Positions 1 to 7,070 of a stretch of DNA of 37,508 bases are shown piece by piece (the stretch's first letter is position 1; every line of letters starts with the position of its first letter). Below the pieces are notes generated by a model. The model had not been told where the DNA came from and did no database searches. It saw nothing but the letters and a program-made list of their open reading frames with translations. Origin of the DNA: Legionellaceae bacterium. Lineage in GTDB: Bacteria; Pseudomonadota; Gammaproteobacteria; Legionellales; Legionellaceae. The position numbers and the translations under genes were made by a program. The stretch lies in NCBI GenBank assembly GCA_030696465.1, contig JAUYSE010000011.1:1-37508 (forward strand), in the 5' to 3' direction.

Positions 1-1316
1 TAGGAAAAAACATACACATCCAAATTATGCTGTTTTTATGCATGCAAATATTACTGACCTTTGTGGCGCTATATATCCTTATTAAACAAATCATAAAGGA
101 TCACTCCTTATTTTTATCCATTTTTATTTTAACATCACTAATATATTGCGCTTTAAATGCGGGAGCCCCCTTTGTTTTTATGCTTGTGAGCATACATCAC
201 TATGGAACCTTTATTTTAGAAATATTTTTTATTGCTTTTTCTATTAAAAATCTAAATGCCACTTCCACTATCCAGCGAAAACAAGCTCTTTTTTTCTTAT
301 GTCTCATTACATTAATGGGGTTACTTTCAGATTTTTTATTTATCGTCCAAGTTCTGATTCCTTTTTTTCTCTCATACATATGGCTTGATAATCCAAAGAA
401 TACAAAAAGCGCCTACTTTCCACATATAAAAATTTTACCTTTACTAAAGGGACTAACTATTGTTGCCTTGGCAATAATGTTTATTAAGAGAGCGCATTTT
501 CATCAAAACATCATAGACTTTTATACTGATTCCTATTATTTATGGGAGCGAGCGCCCTTTCTTTGTTGTTTCCTTTGTCTATATACTTTGTGCAGCCTCT
601 TATATTTTTTCTTTGTACTAAAACAAAAAACAACACTGAAAACGACCAATAATACCCATTATATTGAACTCAACCGCGCTGGTATTTTATTGCACTTGAT
701 TATATTTTCATTATTTTCTTTGATTATAACCATATCTGCTGGATTATTTATGAAGTCTAATTTTCCTAACAGATACCTCATTTCTTCTTTTTCGTGGCCG
801 ATTATTATTGGAATTATGTTTTTTGCTGATTTTTTTAAAAATAACTTTTACTGTGTAGTTAAAATACCAACCATAATAATGGTATTTTTATTGACCTATC
901 AAACCGTTAATCTTGTTAAAAAAAATGGGGTTTCTCTCGATTTATACCCTCACGATGTTGCATGTATTGACAAGTTTCTCAAAAAAGAAAACTTACAATA
1001 TGGTATCGCTCAATACTGGGACGCAAAATATATACAAGCGTTTAGTAGACAATCTCTAGTGCTTGCGCAACATTCCCCCGCCCTAGAAGAACAAAGACAT
1101 ATGACTTCTAATGTGTTTTTTAGACCTCTATATGACTTTGCTATTATTTCAAAATATGCTCCACCACCGTACATCATCTCTCAAGAAAAACTACTTGCTA
1201 TTAATGGCTATCCTAAAAAAACCGCAATCTGCAAAAATCACATCTTACTTATTTATGGTAAAAGAAAAATGAAAGTGAGACCTACCATTAAAAATCTTGT
1301 GTCATTACCTCCATAA
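1..1316 (+). CDS. polytopic membrane protein, GT-C-like, probably 5'-truncated
   Basis: The frame is open from the left edge of the window. The first visible ATG at 27 has no Shine-Dalgarno at a usable distance, so the true start is probably upstream and the N-terminus missing. The visible product (429 residues from that ATG) has about nine or ten hydrophobic segments up to residue ~300, followed by a soluble tail of ~120 residues rich in aromatic and charged residues. Many hydrophobic helices plus a C-terminal soluble domain is the layout of GT-C fold lipid-linked sugar transferases (GT39-like), but the catalytic N-terminal acidic loop would lie outside the window, so function is not established. 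The gene is visibly A+T-richer than the genes to its right, as is common for exchanged cell-surface genes. It converges on mmsB with only a few bases between the stops and no terminator hairpin. Confidence 0.6.
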   Translation, partial: GKNIHIQIMLFLCMQILLTFVALYILIKQIIKDHSLFLSIFILTSLIYCALNAGAPFVFMLVSIHHYGTFILEIFFIAFSIKNLNATSTIQRKQALFFLCLITLMGLLSDFLFIVQVLIPFFLSYIWLDNPKNTKSAYFPHIKILPLLKGLTIVALAIMFIKRAHFHQNIIDFYTDSYYLWERAPFLCCFLCLYTLCSLLYFFFVLKQKTTLKTTNNTHYIELNRAGILLHLIIFSLFSLIITISAGLFMKSNFPNRYLISSFSWPIIIGIMFFADFFKNNFYCVVKIPTIIMVFLLTYQTVNLVKKNGVSLDLYPHDVACIDKFLKKENLQYGIAQYWDAKYIQAFSRQSLVLAQHSPALEEQRHMTSNVFFRPLYDFAIISKYAPPPYIISQEKLLAINGYPKKTAICKNHILLIYGKRKMKVRPTIKNLVSLPP

Positions 1317-1323
1317 TGATTTC

Positions 1324-2205
1324 CTATCCATTCAGATATTGGATAATCGCCGAGAAATCTAAATTGCCATCCCCTGCGGCCACCATTTCGGTATACAAGT
1401 GCGTAGCCAATGCCGCCATGGGCGTATTCATTTTTTGAGTGCTAGCGCTCTCTTGGCTTAAGCGCAGATCTTTTAACATCATTTGTGCAGAAAACCCGGG
1501 CGCGTATGCATGATTAGCGGGCACATTGGGTAAAACATCCGGTACGGGCAAATAACGCTCGGTGACCCAACAACGGCCCGAGGCCTGTGAAATCACTTCA
1601 TAAAAAATCTCTGCGGATAATCCCAGCGACTGCGCTAATAAAAAAGCCTCTGACACTGCAATCATGGAAATACCCAGCACTAAATTGTTACACGTTTTGG
1701 CCGCTTGACCTAAACCAGCCGCCCCCACATAAATCACTTGTTTTCCCATGTGCGCAAACAAGGGCTGCGCTTGTTCAAACACGGTTTTATCGCCACCTAC
1801 CATAAAGGTTAACGTACCCGCTTCTGCACCTGCCACACCACCTGATACGGGGGCATCTAATGACAATAAACCATGATCTAAAGCCAAATCGTGTATTGCA
1901 CGTGCAGTGTCGACATCAATCGTCGAGCAATTAATATATAAGGTGTTTGCCGCCGCATGCTGAAATAGGCCATTAGGGCCTAGACATACGTCGCGAATTT
2001 GCGTGCCAGTTTGTAACATGGTCAGTATGGCTTCAGAAGCAGATGCCAGCGTTGGCAGATCGGTGGCAATTTTTCCACCCGCATCTGCCCAGGCGGTTAA
2101 GGCTGTTGGGTTCACGTCATAAGCCAGTACAGAGTGCCCCGCCTGCAGTAAACGCAGCGCCATCGGCAAGCCCATGTGACCTAAACCTACAAATCCAATA
2201 TGCAT
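1324..2205 (-). CDS. mmsB: 3-hydroxyisobutyrate dehydrogenase
   Basis: Oxidises 3-hydroxyisobutyrate to methylmalonate semialdehyde with NAD+, a step of valine catabolism. The 293-residue product opens with MHIGFVGLGHMGLPMA, a beta-strand plus GxGxxG Rossmann motif. The family signature DAPVSGGVAGAEAGTLTFMVGG lies near residue 120, followed by a conserved lysine in GLGQAAKTCNN. Length matches the family (290-300). I chose the start at 2205 rather than an in-frame ATG 39 bases upstream because AAGGAG lies a few bases before it and the GLGHMG motif then sits at the N-terminus as usual. It follows mmsA on the same strand, which supports this substrate over other beta-hydroxyacid dehydrogenases (glyoxylate or tartronate-semialdehyde reductases). 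Confidence 0.9.
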   Translation of the reverse strand: MHIGFVGLGHMGLPMALRLLQAGHSVLAYDVNPTALTAWADAGGKIATDLPTLASASEAILTMLQTGTQIRDVCLGPNGLFQHAAANTLYINCSTIDVDTARAIHDLALDHGLLSLDAPVSGGVAGAEAGTLTFMVGGDKTVFEQAQPLFAHMGKQVIYVGAAGLGQAAKTCNNLVLGISMIAVSEAFLLAQSLGLSAEIFYEVISQASGRCWVTERYLPVPDVLPNVPANHAYAPGFSAQMMLKDLRLSQESASTQKMNTPMAALATHLYTEMVAAGDGNLDFSAIIQYLNG

Positions 2206-2229
2206 AATGTGCTCCTTTATTTCTCTAAG

Positions 2230-2257
2230 GCTCCGCTTGCTCACGCGCGGCTCGGAT
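2230..2257. repeat. dispersed CGCGGCTCGGAT repeat, copy 1
   Basis: Between mmsA and mmsB lies GCTCCGCTTGCTCAC directly followed by GCGCGGCTCGGAT. The 12-mer CGCGGCTCGGAT recurs at 5900-5911 (opposite orientation) and 13516-13527. The left part recurs with two mismatches at 13326-13340. This looks like an uninterrupted copy of a short intergenic (REP-like) repeat. It sits inside a probable transcript, so it could also form RNA structure between the two cistrons. Confidence 0.55.
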
Positions 2258-2270
2258 CAATCGATCAAAA

Positions 2271-3767
2271 CTAATGCGACGGCATTTGAAAGCTCGCGGT
2301 TTCTGCCAACTTTGGCCAACGCATAGTGACCGTCTTCCGCTTCGTATAAAAATGTAAACTTTCCATGGCATGCATATTTGTATCCCCAAAAGAAGAGCGT
2401 TTCCACCCCCCAAACGGATGTGAGACAATGGGCACAGGAATAGGTACATTCACCCCTATCATCCCTGCGCTTGCTTCACGGATAAAGGTTTGAGCCGTGG
2501 CACCATGCTGCGTAAAAATGGCAGCACCATTTCCGTAAGGATGTCGATTTAAACAAGCTAAAGCCGTTTCTAGATCAGGAACGCGCATAATACACAATAC
2601 TGGTCCAAAAATTTCTTCTTGATACACGGTCATGGACTCTGTCACTTTGTCGAACAGGGTCGGCCCCAGAAAAAAACCTTCTGGATATTGCGGATGCTCA
2701 AAATCCCTGCCATCCAACAATAACTCAGCCCCCTCCTGACAGCCTTTCTCAATGGCAGCTAACACTTTTGAACGATGACTATTGCTAATCAAGGGCCCCA
2801 TATCAACTTCAGGCGCATCACCAATGTCTATACGAATTGCTCGCACTTGCGGTACAAACGCTTCTAAAAAGCTCTGAGCGGTAGCGTCCCCCACGAGCAT
2901 CACGACAGAAATAGCCATACAACGTTCACCTGCAGCACCATACGCGGCACCAACAATAGCCTGTGCCGCTTGCACCATATCTGCATCTGGCATCACCACT
3001 GCATGGTTTTTAGCGCCACCAAAGGTTTGCGCCCTTTTACCCTGCTGAATGGCGGTCTGATAAATATATTCCGCAACCGGTGTCGATGCTACCGCTGTTA
3101 CGGCCGCAATATCTGAATGGTGTAATAAACTATCGACGGTTTCACGATCGCCCTGAAGACACTGCACTACCCCACTAGGTAATCCAGCCTCCACCAGCCA
3201 AGTACACAATTGTAGGGCAGCACTAGAATCTTGCTCCGAAGGTTTTAAAATAAAGGTATTCCCTGCCGCGATGGCAGGCATTAACATCCAAAGAGGAACC
3301 ATCACCGGAAAATTAAAGGGTGTTATTCCCAAACACACGCCCAGAGGCTCACGTATGGTATAACAATCAACACCCTGCGCAATATGGTGAGAAAAATCGC
3401 TTGTATGTGCGTGTAAATACCCACAATACCACTCCACTACTTCCAAACCCCTGGCGATAGAACCCAGCGCATCTTCTAAGGTCTTTCCATGCTCTTTCAC
3501 TAATAAATGTGCGAGTACATTTTTATGTTGTTCCACAATATTTCTAAATGCGAAAAAAACTTTTACGCGTTGTGAAGGCGTTGTCTGTGACCATGTTATA
3601 AATGCTTTCTGGGCGCCAGATACTGCTTCAGTAATGAGTGCTTGACTCGCAAAAGACACATGACCTATCACGCCTCCGGTTGCCGAATGCGTTATCACAC
3701 CGCCACGCATATGTTCTTCGGTGACATGCTTACCGTTTACAAAATGGGGGATTTCGTAGACCTCCAT
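2271..3767 (-). CDS. mmsA: methylmalonate-semialdehyde dehydrogenase (CoA-acylating)
   Basis: Converts methylmalonate (or malonate) semialdehyde plus CoA and NAD+ to propionyl-CoA (acetyl-CoA) and CO2. The ~498-residue product is a full-length ALDH. PLGVCLGITPFNFPVMVPLWM is the MmsA-type cofactor loop, NTFILKPSEQDSS follows, the catalytic cysteine lies in GAAGERCMAISVVM, and EIFGPVLCI is present near residue 390. GERCMA, in place of the GQ-C of ordinary ALDHs, marks the CoA-dependent MmsA clade. ATG at 3767 is preferred over the one six bases upstream because AAAGGAG then has normal spacing. It is followed by mmsB and preceded by dapB on the same strand. Confidence 0.93.
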   Translation of the reverse strand: MEVYEIPHFVNGKHVTEEHMRGGVITHSATGGVIGHVSFASQALITEAVSGAQKAFITWSQTTPSQRVKVFFAFRNIVEQHKNVLAHLLVKEHGKTLEDALGSIARGLEVVEWYCGYLHAHTSDFSHHIAQGVDCYTIREPLGVCLGITPFNFPVMVPLWMLMPAIAAGNTFILKPSEQDSSAALQLCTWLVEAGLPSGVVQCLQGDRETVDSLLHHSDIAAVTAVASTPVAEYIYQTAIQQGKRAQTFGGAKNHAVVMPDADMVQAAQAIVGAAYGAAGERCMAISVVMLVGDATAQSFLEAFVPQVRAIRIDIGDAPEVDMGPLISNSHRSKVLAAIEKGCQEGAELLLDGRDFEHPQYPEGFFLGPTLFDKVTESMTVYQEEIFGPVLCIMRVPDLETALACLNRHPYGNGAAIFTQHGATAQTFIREASAGMIGVNVPIPVPIVSHPFGGWKRSSFGDTNMHAMESLHFYTKRKTVTMRWPKLAETASFQMPSH

Positions 3768-3815
3768 TGTCATCTCCTTTTATGTATTAATGGCAGTGCA
3801 GCCCTCTCTCAGGGA

Positions 3816-4538
3816 CTAAAGCAAATCCAAACCATACACCAGCGATTGCAATTGCAATACTTTTCTGCATGCCAACAATACGCCGGGCATAAAACAACGC
3901 CTGTCCGTACTTTCTTGTACGATACGTAAAGTCTCGCCAAAACTTCCTAATACCACTTCTTGACGTGCTAACACACCGGATATTCGTAAAGAATGAATAG
4001 GAACCCCTTCATGCATGCCTCCTAAAACACCTGGCACTAAAGCAGACTCTGGCACAATATTAGGCTCTCGACACGCTGCCATCGCTTCCGCAGTTTTTAA
4101 TGCAGTCCCTGAAGGCGCATCTTTTTTCTGTACATGATGGGTTTCTACAATAGCGGCCGATGGTAAATACCGCGCCGCCTGCGCTGCAAACTGCATCATT
4201 AATACTGCCGCAATAGAAAAATTTGGAACGATCATGCCCCCTAAACCTTTTTCTTCACAACGGGCCGCTAAAACAGCACGTTGCTCGGCACTCAAACCGG
4301 TGGTGCCAATCACTGGCCGCGCATTTGCCTCAATGATGGTCATGGCATTGGCAAACACTGACTCCGGTGTCGTAAAATCTATAACGATCTCTGCATTTGA
4401 AGAAACAATCACTGATTCAAGATCATCTTCGCGTGTTGCCAAACCGACCAAATCAAATGCGGGATCATTGCTCAAGGTATCACAAGTCATTCGCCCCATA
4501 TGGCCAAAAGCCCCACTTACCACTACTCGTATAGCCAT
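3816..4538 (-). CDS. dapB: 4-hydroxy-tetrahydrodipicolinate reductase
   Basis: NAD(P)H-dependent reduction in the lysine/meso-diaminopimelate pathway, which supplies peptidoglycan. The 240-residue product begins MAIRVVVSGAFGHMGRM (nucleotide-binding GxxGxMG). It has VIDFTTPES near residue 53, GTTGLS at 78-83, and the catalytic segment ETHHVQKKDAPSGTALKTA with His134/His135 and Lys138. It is about 30 residues shorter than the E. coli enzyme, which fits the short DapB forms. Its start is one base from the stop of the upstream small membrane gene, so the two are probably co-transcribed, with mmsA and mmsB downstream. Mixing an essential biosynthetic gene with valine catabolism in one run is unusual. 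Confidence 0.93.
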   Translation of the reverse strand: MAIRVVVSGAFGHMGRMTCDTLSNDPAFDLVGLATREDDLESVIVSSNAEIVIDFTTPESVFANAMTIIEANARPVIGTTGLSAEQRAVLAARCEEKGLGGMIVPNFSIAAVLMMQFAAQAARYLPSAAIVETHHVQKKDAPSGTALKTAEAMAACREPNIVPESALVPGVLGGMHEGVPIHSLRISGVLARQEVVLGSFGETLRIVQESTDRRCFMPGVLLACRKVLQLQSLVYGLDLL

Positions 4539-4539
4539 A

Positions 4540-4776
4540 TTACGGTTCCTCTTCCTCGTCTTCCTGATTTTCTTTTACAAAAATAGTGCGCACGGCCCAT
4601 ATGGAAGCAATAGGCCAGCCAATAACCGTCACTTGCATCACTAAAGCAATGAGCGCCGCCCCCGGATTATCATTGAGGAATAATGCTACCCATGGCATCA
4701 AAATGGTTAAAAAAATCAAAAAAAATCGCCCTATTCGTCGTCCCTTGCCGACTTTTTTTTTCGTGCTTTTTTTCAT
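4540..4776 (-). CDS. small membrane protein, YqaE/Pmp3 type
   Basis: A 78-residue protein. It has a very basic N-terminus (MKKSTKKKVGKGRRIGR), a first hydrophobic segment (FFLIFLTILMPWVALFL), the loop NDNPGAALIALV, a second segment (MQVTVIGWPIASIWAVRTIFV) and an acidic tail (ENQEDEEEEP). Two close hydrophobic helices around an asparagine/proline/glycine loop, with a GWPIASIWA second helix, match the Pmp3/YqaE (UPF0057) membrane peptides, which are linked to membrane-potential and stress tolerance in other organisms. The charged extensions at both ends are longer than in the minimal ~52-residue family members. It is the first gene of the dapB-mmsA-mmsB run. The family call is moderate; the role here is unknown. 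Confidence 0.75.
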   Translation of the reverse strand: MKKSTKKKVGKGRRIGRFFLIFLTILMPWVALFLNDNPGAALIALVMQVTVIGWPIASIWAVRTIFVKENQEDEEEEP

Positions 4777-4804
4777 ATTCCCTCTCTGCGCGTTTGACTA
4801 ATAT

Positions 4805-4829
4805 TGCTATACTGTCACAAATTGAGGAG
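4805..4829 (+). promoter_or_regulatory. extended -10 promoter and RBS before ygfA
   Basis: TGCTATACT at 4805-4813 is a good extended -10 element, with no convincing -35 upstream. A purine-rich GAGGAG follows at 4824-4829, before the ATG at 4841. If used, the leader would be short. It lies in the 64-base gap shared with the divergent Pmp3-type gene. Confidence 0.4.
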
Positions 4830-4840
4830 TATTCCAATCT

Positions 4841-5404
4841 ATGGATAAACCCAGCTTACGCACACACTTTAAACAATTACGCGAGAGGTGTTCCAAAACA
4901 GAACAAGTAATGTCCTCTGAAGCCATTTGTCAACGCATTATTCAGCTACCCCTCTACCAACAGGCTAAAACCATTGCCTTATATCGTGCCAAAGGCAAAG
5001 AGGTCTTACTCGATATTTTATGGAAAGATGCCCTTCGTGCAGGAAAATGCATAGCATTTCCTGTCATTCAACACAATGCCTTATTATTTATTCCTGCCAC
5101 CGCAACGACGATTTTCAAAAAAAACCAATTTGGCATTGAAGAACCTGTTTCCCCTTATCCGCCAGCACTTGTTTTAGATAACCTTGATCTCGTATGCTGT
5201 CCCTTATTAGCTTATGATAAGCAAGGACATCGATTGGGGTATGGTGGGGGTTTTTATGATCGTAGTTTTCAAAACCACTCACACCTTCAACGATTAGGGG
5301 TGGCCTTTAGTTTTCAAGAAGCCCCCACAATACCACGAGATCCTTGGGATCTTCCTTTACACGTGATTGTCACAGAAAAAACTACACATTGGATATTACC
5401 ATGA
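4841..5404 (+). CDS. ygfA: 5-formyltetrahydrofolate cyclo-ligase
   Basis: ATP-dependent conversion of 5-formyl-THF to 5,10-methenyl-THF. This rescues folate trapped by side reactions of serine/glycine metabolism, so it ties in with the gcv genes in this window. The 187 residues fit the family. The basic N-terminus LRTHFKQLRERC is followed by IALYRAKGKEVLLDILW. The nucleotide-binding C-terminal signature is LVCCPLLAYDKQGHRLGYGGGFYDRSF (G-x-R-x-G-x-G-x-G-x-Y-D) near residues 126-150. The stop overlaps the start of the EVE-domain gene as ATGA, so the two are translationally coupled. The 6S RNA gene that often precedes ygfA in gammaproteobacteria is not here. Confidence 0.92.
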   Translation: MDKPSLRTHFKQLRERCSKTEQVMSSEAICQRIIQLPLYQQAKTIALYRAKGKEVLLDILWKDALRAGKCIAFPVIQHNALLFIPATATTIFKKNQFGIEEPVSPYPPALVLDNLDLVCCPLLAYDKQGHRLGYGGGFYDRSFQNHSHLQRLGVAFSFQEAPTIPRDPWDLPLHVIVTEKTTHWILP

Positions 5405-5868
5405 CCTCTTTTTGGCTAATGAAATCAGAACCCAGTTGTTTTAGTATTGAAGATCTCGCACATGCCCCAGAGCAAACGGCGGCTTGGGATGGTGTACGCA
5501 ACTATCAAGCCCGCAATTTTATGCGGGATACTATGAAAAAAGGGGATCTTGTTTTTTTCTATCATTCGAGCTGCCCAGTCCCTGCTATTATGGGAACCGC
5601 GCAAGTGGTCAAAGAAGCCTACCCTGACCACACCGCTTGGACATTAGACAGCGAGCACCCGGATCCCAAAAGCACGCCCAGTCATCCACTCTGGTATATG
5701 GTAGATATACAACTACAATCTATCTGGAAAGAACCGCTCAGCTTGCAAACGCTCAAACAGCAAACAGCACTAGAAAACATGCGTCTTTTGCAAAAGGGAA
5801 ATCGTCTTTCGGTGTTACCGGTAACGCCGGAAGAATGGAAGTATATTGTAGGAATTGCAAAAACTTGA
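5401..5868 (+). CDS. EVE domain-containing protein
   Basis: A 155-residue single-domain protein. It opens with FWLMKSEPSCFSIEDL and continues TAAWDGVRNYQARNFMRD, KKGDLVFFYHSSC, VPAIMGTAQVVKEAYPD and HPLWYMVDIQ. These are the successive strands and signature of the EVE fold (THYN1-like, related to PUA/YTH), which in other members binds modified bases in DNA or RNA. The start at 5401 gives a conventional EVE N-terminus and an ATGA overlap with ygfA; a longer frame from 5344 lies inside ygfA and is not credible. The modified-base ligand here is unknown. A dam gene at 31360 is distant, and a link would be speculation. Confidence 0.9.
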   Translation: MTSFWLMKSEPSCFSIEDLAHAPEQTAAWDGVRNYQARNFMRDTMKKGDLVFFYHSSCPVPAIMGTAQVVKEAYPDHTAWTLDSEHPDPKSTPSHPLWYMVDIQLQSIWKEPLSLQTLKQQTALENMRLLQKGNRLSVLPVTPEEWKYIVGIAKT

Positions 5869-5898
5869 GAAAAAGTAGGCCAGTCTTTTCTAATCTAA

Positions 5899-5930
5899 AA
5901 TCCGAGCCGCGACCATGAGGGGCTCGGATT
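5899..5930 (-). terminator. hairpin terminator of nrdAB, built from repeat copy 2
   Basis: AATCCGAGCC (5899-5908) and GGCTCGGATT (5921-5930) form a perfect 10-bp stem with a 12-base loop, between the convergent EVE gene and nrdB. Read on the minus strand, the stem runs into TTTTAG, so it suits termination of nrdAB better than of the plus-strand genes. The unit contains the CGCGGCTCGGAT repeat. Its 20-base stretch at 5900-5919 matches 13508-13527 (reverse complement) with one mismatch. Confidence 0.65.
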
Positions 5931-5962
5931 GCTAATAAGCACTTTAAGGATAATGAACAGCC

Positions 5963-7060
5963 CTACGCCTCATCTTCCCAACTTAAGGTACCGCCGGCTT
6001 GATACTCAATGACTCGGGTTTCAAAGAAATTTTTCTCTTTTTTGAGATCCATCATCTCACTCATCCAAGGGAAAGGATTCTCTGCACCAGGATATTGTTC
6101 TGGTAAACCAATTTGGTTCAAGCGTCGGTTGGCAATAAACTGCAAATAACTTTCAAACATTTCTGCATTCATTCCCAAAATACCATTAGGCATGGTATCT
6201 TTTGCGTAGGTATATTCTAACTCTACCCCGTCTTTTATCATGAGAATAATTTCTTCTTTAAATGCAGGGGTCCATAATTGTGGGTTTTCGATTTTAATTT
6301 GGTTAATAACATCTATACCAAAATTCATATGCATCGATTCATCACGTAAAATGTATTGGAATTGTTCAGAGGTCCCCACCATTTTATTCCGTCGGCCCAT
6401 AGATAAAATCTGGGTGAACCCTACATAAAAGAATATTCCTTCAAATACCACATAAAATGCAATTAAATCACGTAGTAGGCGCTGATCATCTACTGTTGTT
6501 CCTGTACGGAAATGTGCATCCCCAAGGCTTTGTGTATAGGGTAATGCCCACTCTGCTTTTCGAGCTACAGAAGGTATTTCTCTATACATATTAAACACTT
6601 CGGCCTCATCAAGACCTAAGCTCTCAATCACATATTGATAAGCATGTGTATGCAACGCCTCTTCAAAGGCCTGACGCAATAAGTATTGTCGACATTCTGG
6701 ATTGGTAATATGACGATACACGGCCAACACTAGATTATTGGCGACCAAAGAGTCTGCGGTTGAAAAGAAACCTAAATTACGTTTAATAATCTGGCGCTCA
6801 TCTTCCGTCAAGCCTTCTGGATCTTTCCACAACGCAATGTCTGCGCTCATGTTGATTTCGTTCGGCATCCAATGGTTTGCGCAAGCATTCAAATATTTGT
6901 CCCAAGCCCAAGTATATTTAAAAGGCACTAACTGATTCAAATCAGCGTGACAATTAATAATTTGCTTATCGTCTACTTGGATACGGTTAGCCCCCATTTC
7001 TAGAGATTCTAAACCAGTAGCCCCTGCTTGCGGGGCCGTTTTTTCTACATAAAGTGACAT
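5963..7060 (-). CDS. nrdB: ribonucleoside-diphosphate reductase, beta subunit (class Ia)
   Basis: Carries the di-iron-tyrosyl radical cofactor for aerobic ribonucleotide reduction. The 365-residue product contains the metal-ligand helices as DIALWKDPEGLTEDE, EEALHTHAYQYVIES (Glu, His and the following radical-type Tyr), EGIFFYVGF and DESMHMNFGIDVI (Glu, His). The C-terminal tail FFETRVIEYQAGGTLSWEDEA is of the kind that docks into the alpha subunit. I chose ATG at 7060 because AAGGAA precedes it; an upstream in-frame codon at 7087 would overlap nrdA. It is separated from nrdA by 10 bases, so one operon. A probable terminator follows at 5899-5930. Confidence 0.96.
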   Translation of the reverse strand: MSLYVEKTAPQAGATGLESLEMGANRIQVDDKQIINCHADLNQLVPFKYTWAWDKYLNACANHWMPNEINMSADIALWKDPEGLTEDERQIIKRNLGFFSTADSLVANNLVLAVYRHITNPECRQYLLRQAFEEALHTHAYQYVIESLGLDEAEVFNMYREIPSVARKAEWALPYTQSLGDAHFRTGTTVDDQRLLRDLIAFYVVFEGIFFYVGFTQILSMGRRNKMVGTSEQFQYILRDESMHMNFGIDVINQIKIENPQLWTPAFKEEIILMIKDGVELEYTYAKDTMPNGILGMNAEMFESYLQFIANRRLNQIGLPEQYPGAENPFPWMSEMMDLKKEKNFFETRVIEYQAGGTLSWEDEA

Positions 7061-7070
7061 GATATTTTCC

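Noticed and set aside
4777..4840. 6S RNA (ssrS), commonly upstream of ygfA
   Set aside because: The gap is only 64 bases, too short for 6S RNA.
5344..5400. Longer N-terminus for the EVE-domain protein
   Set aside because: It lies wholly within ygfA, and the EVE fold begins at the ATG at 5401, which forms an ATGA junction.
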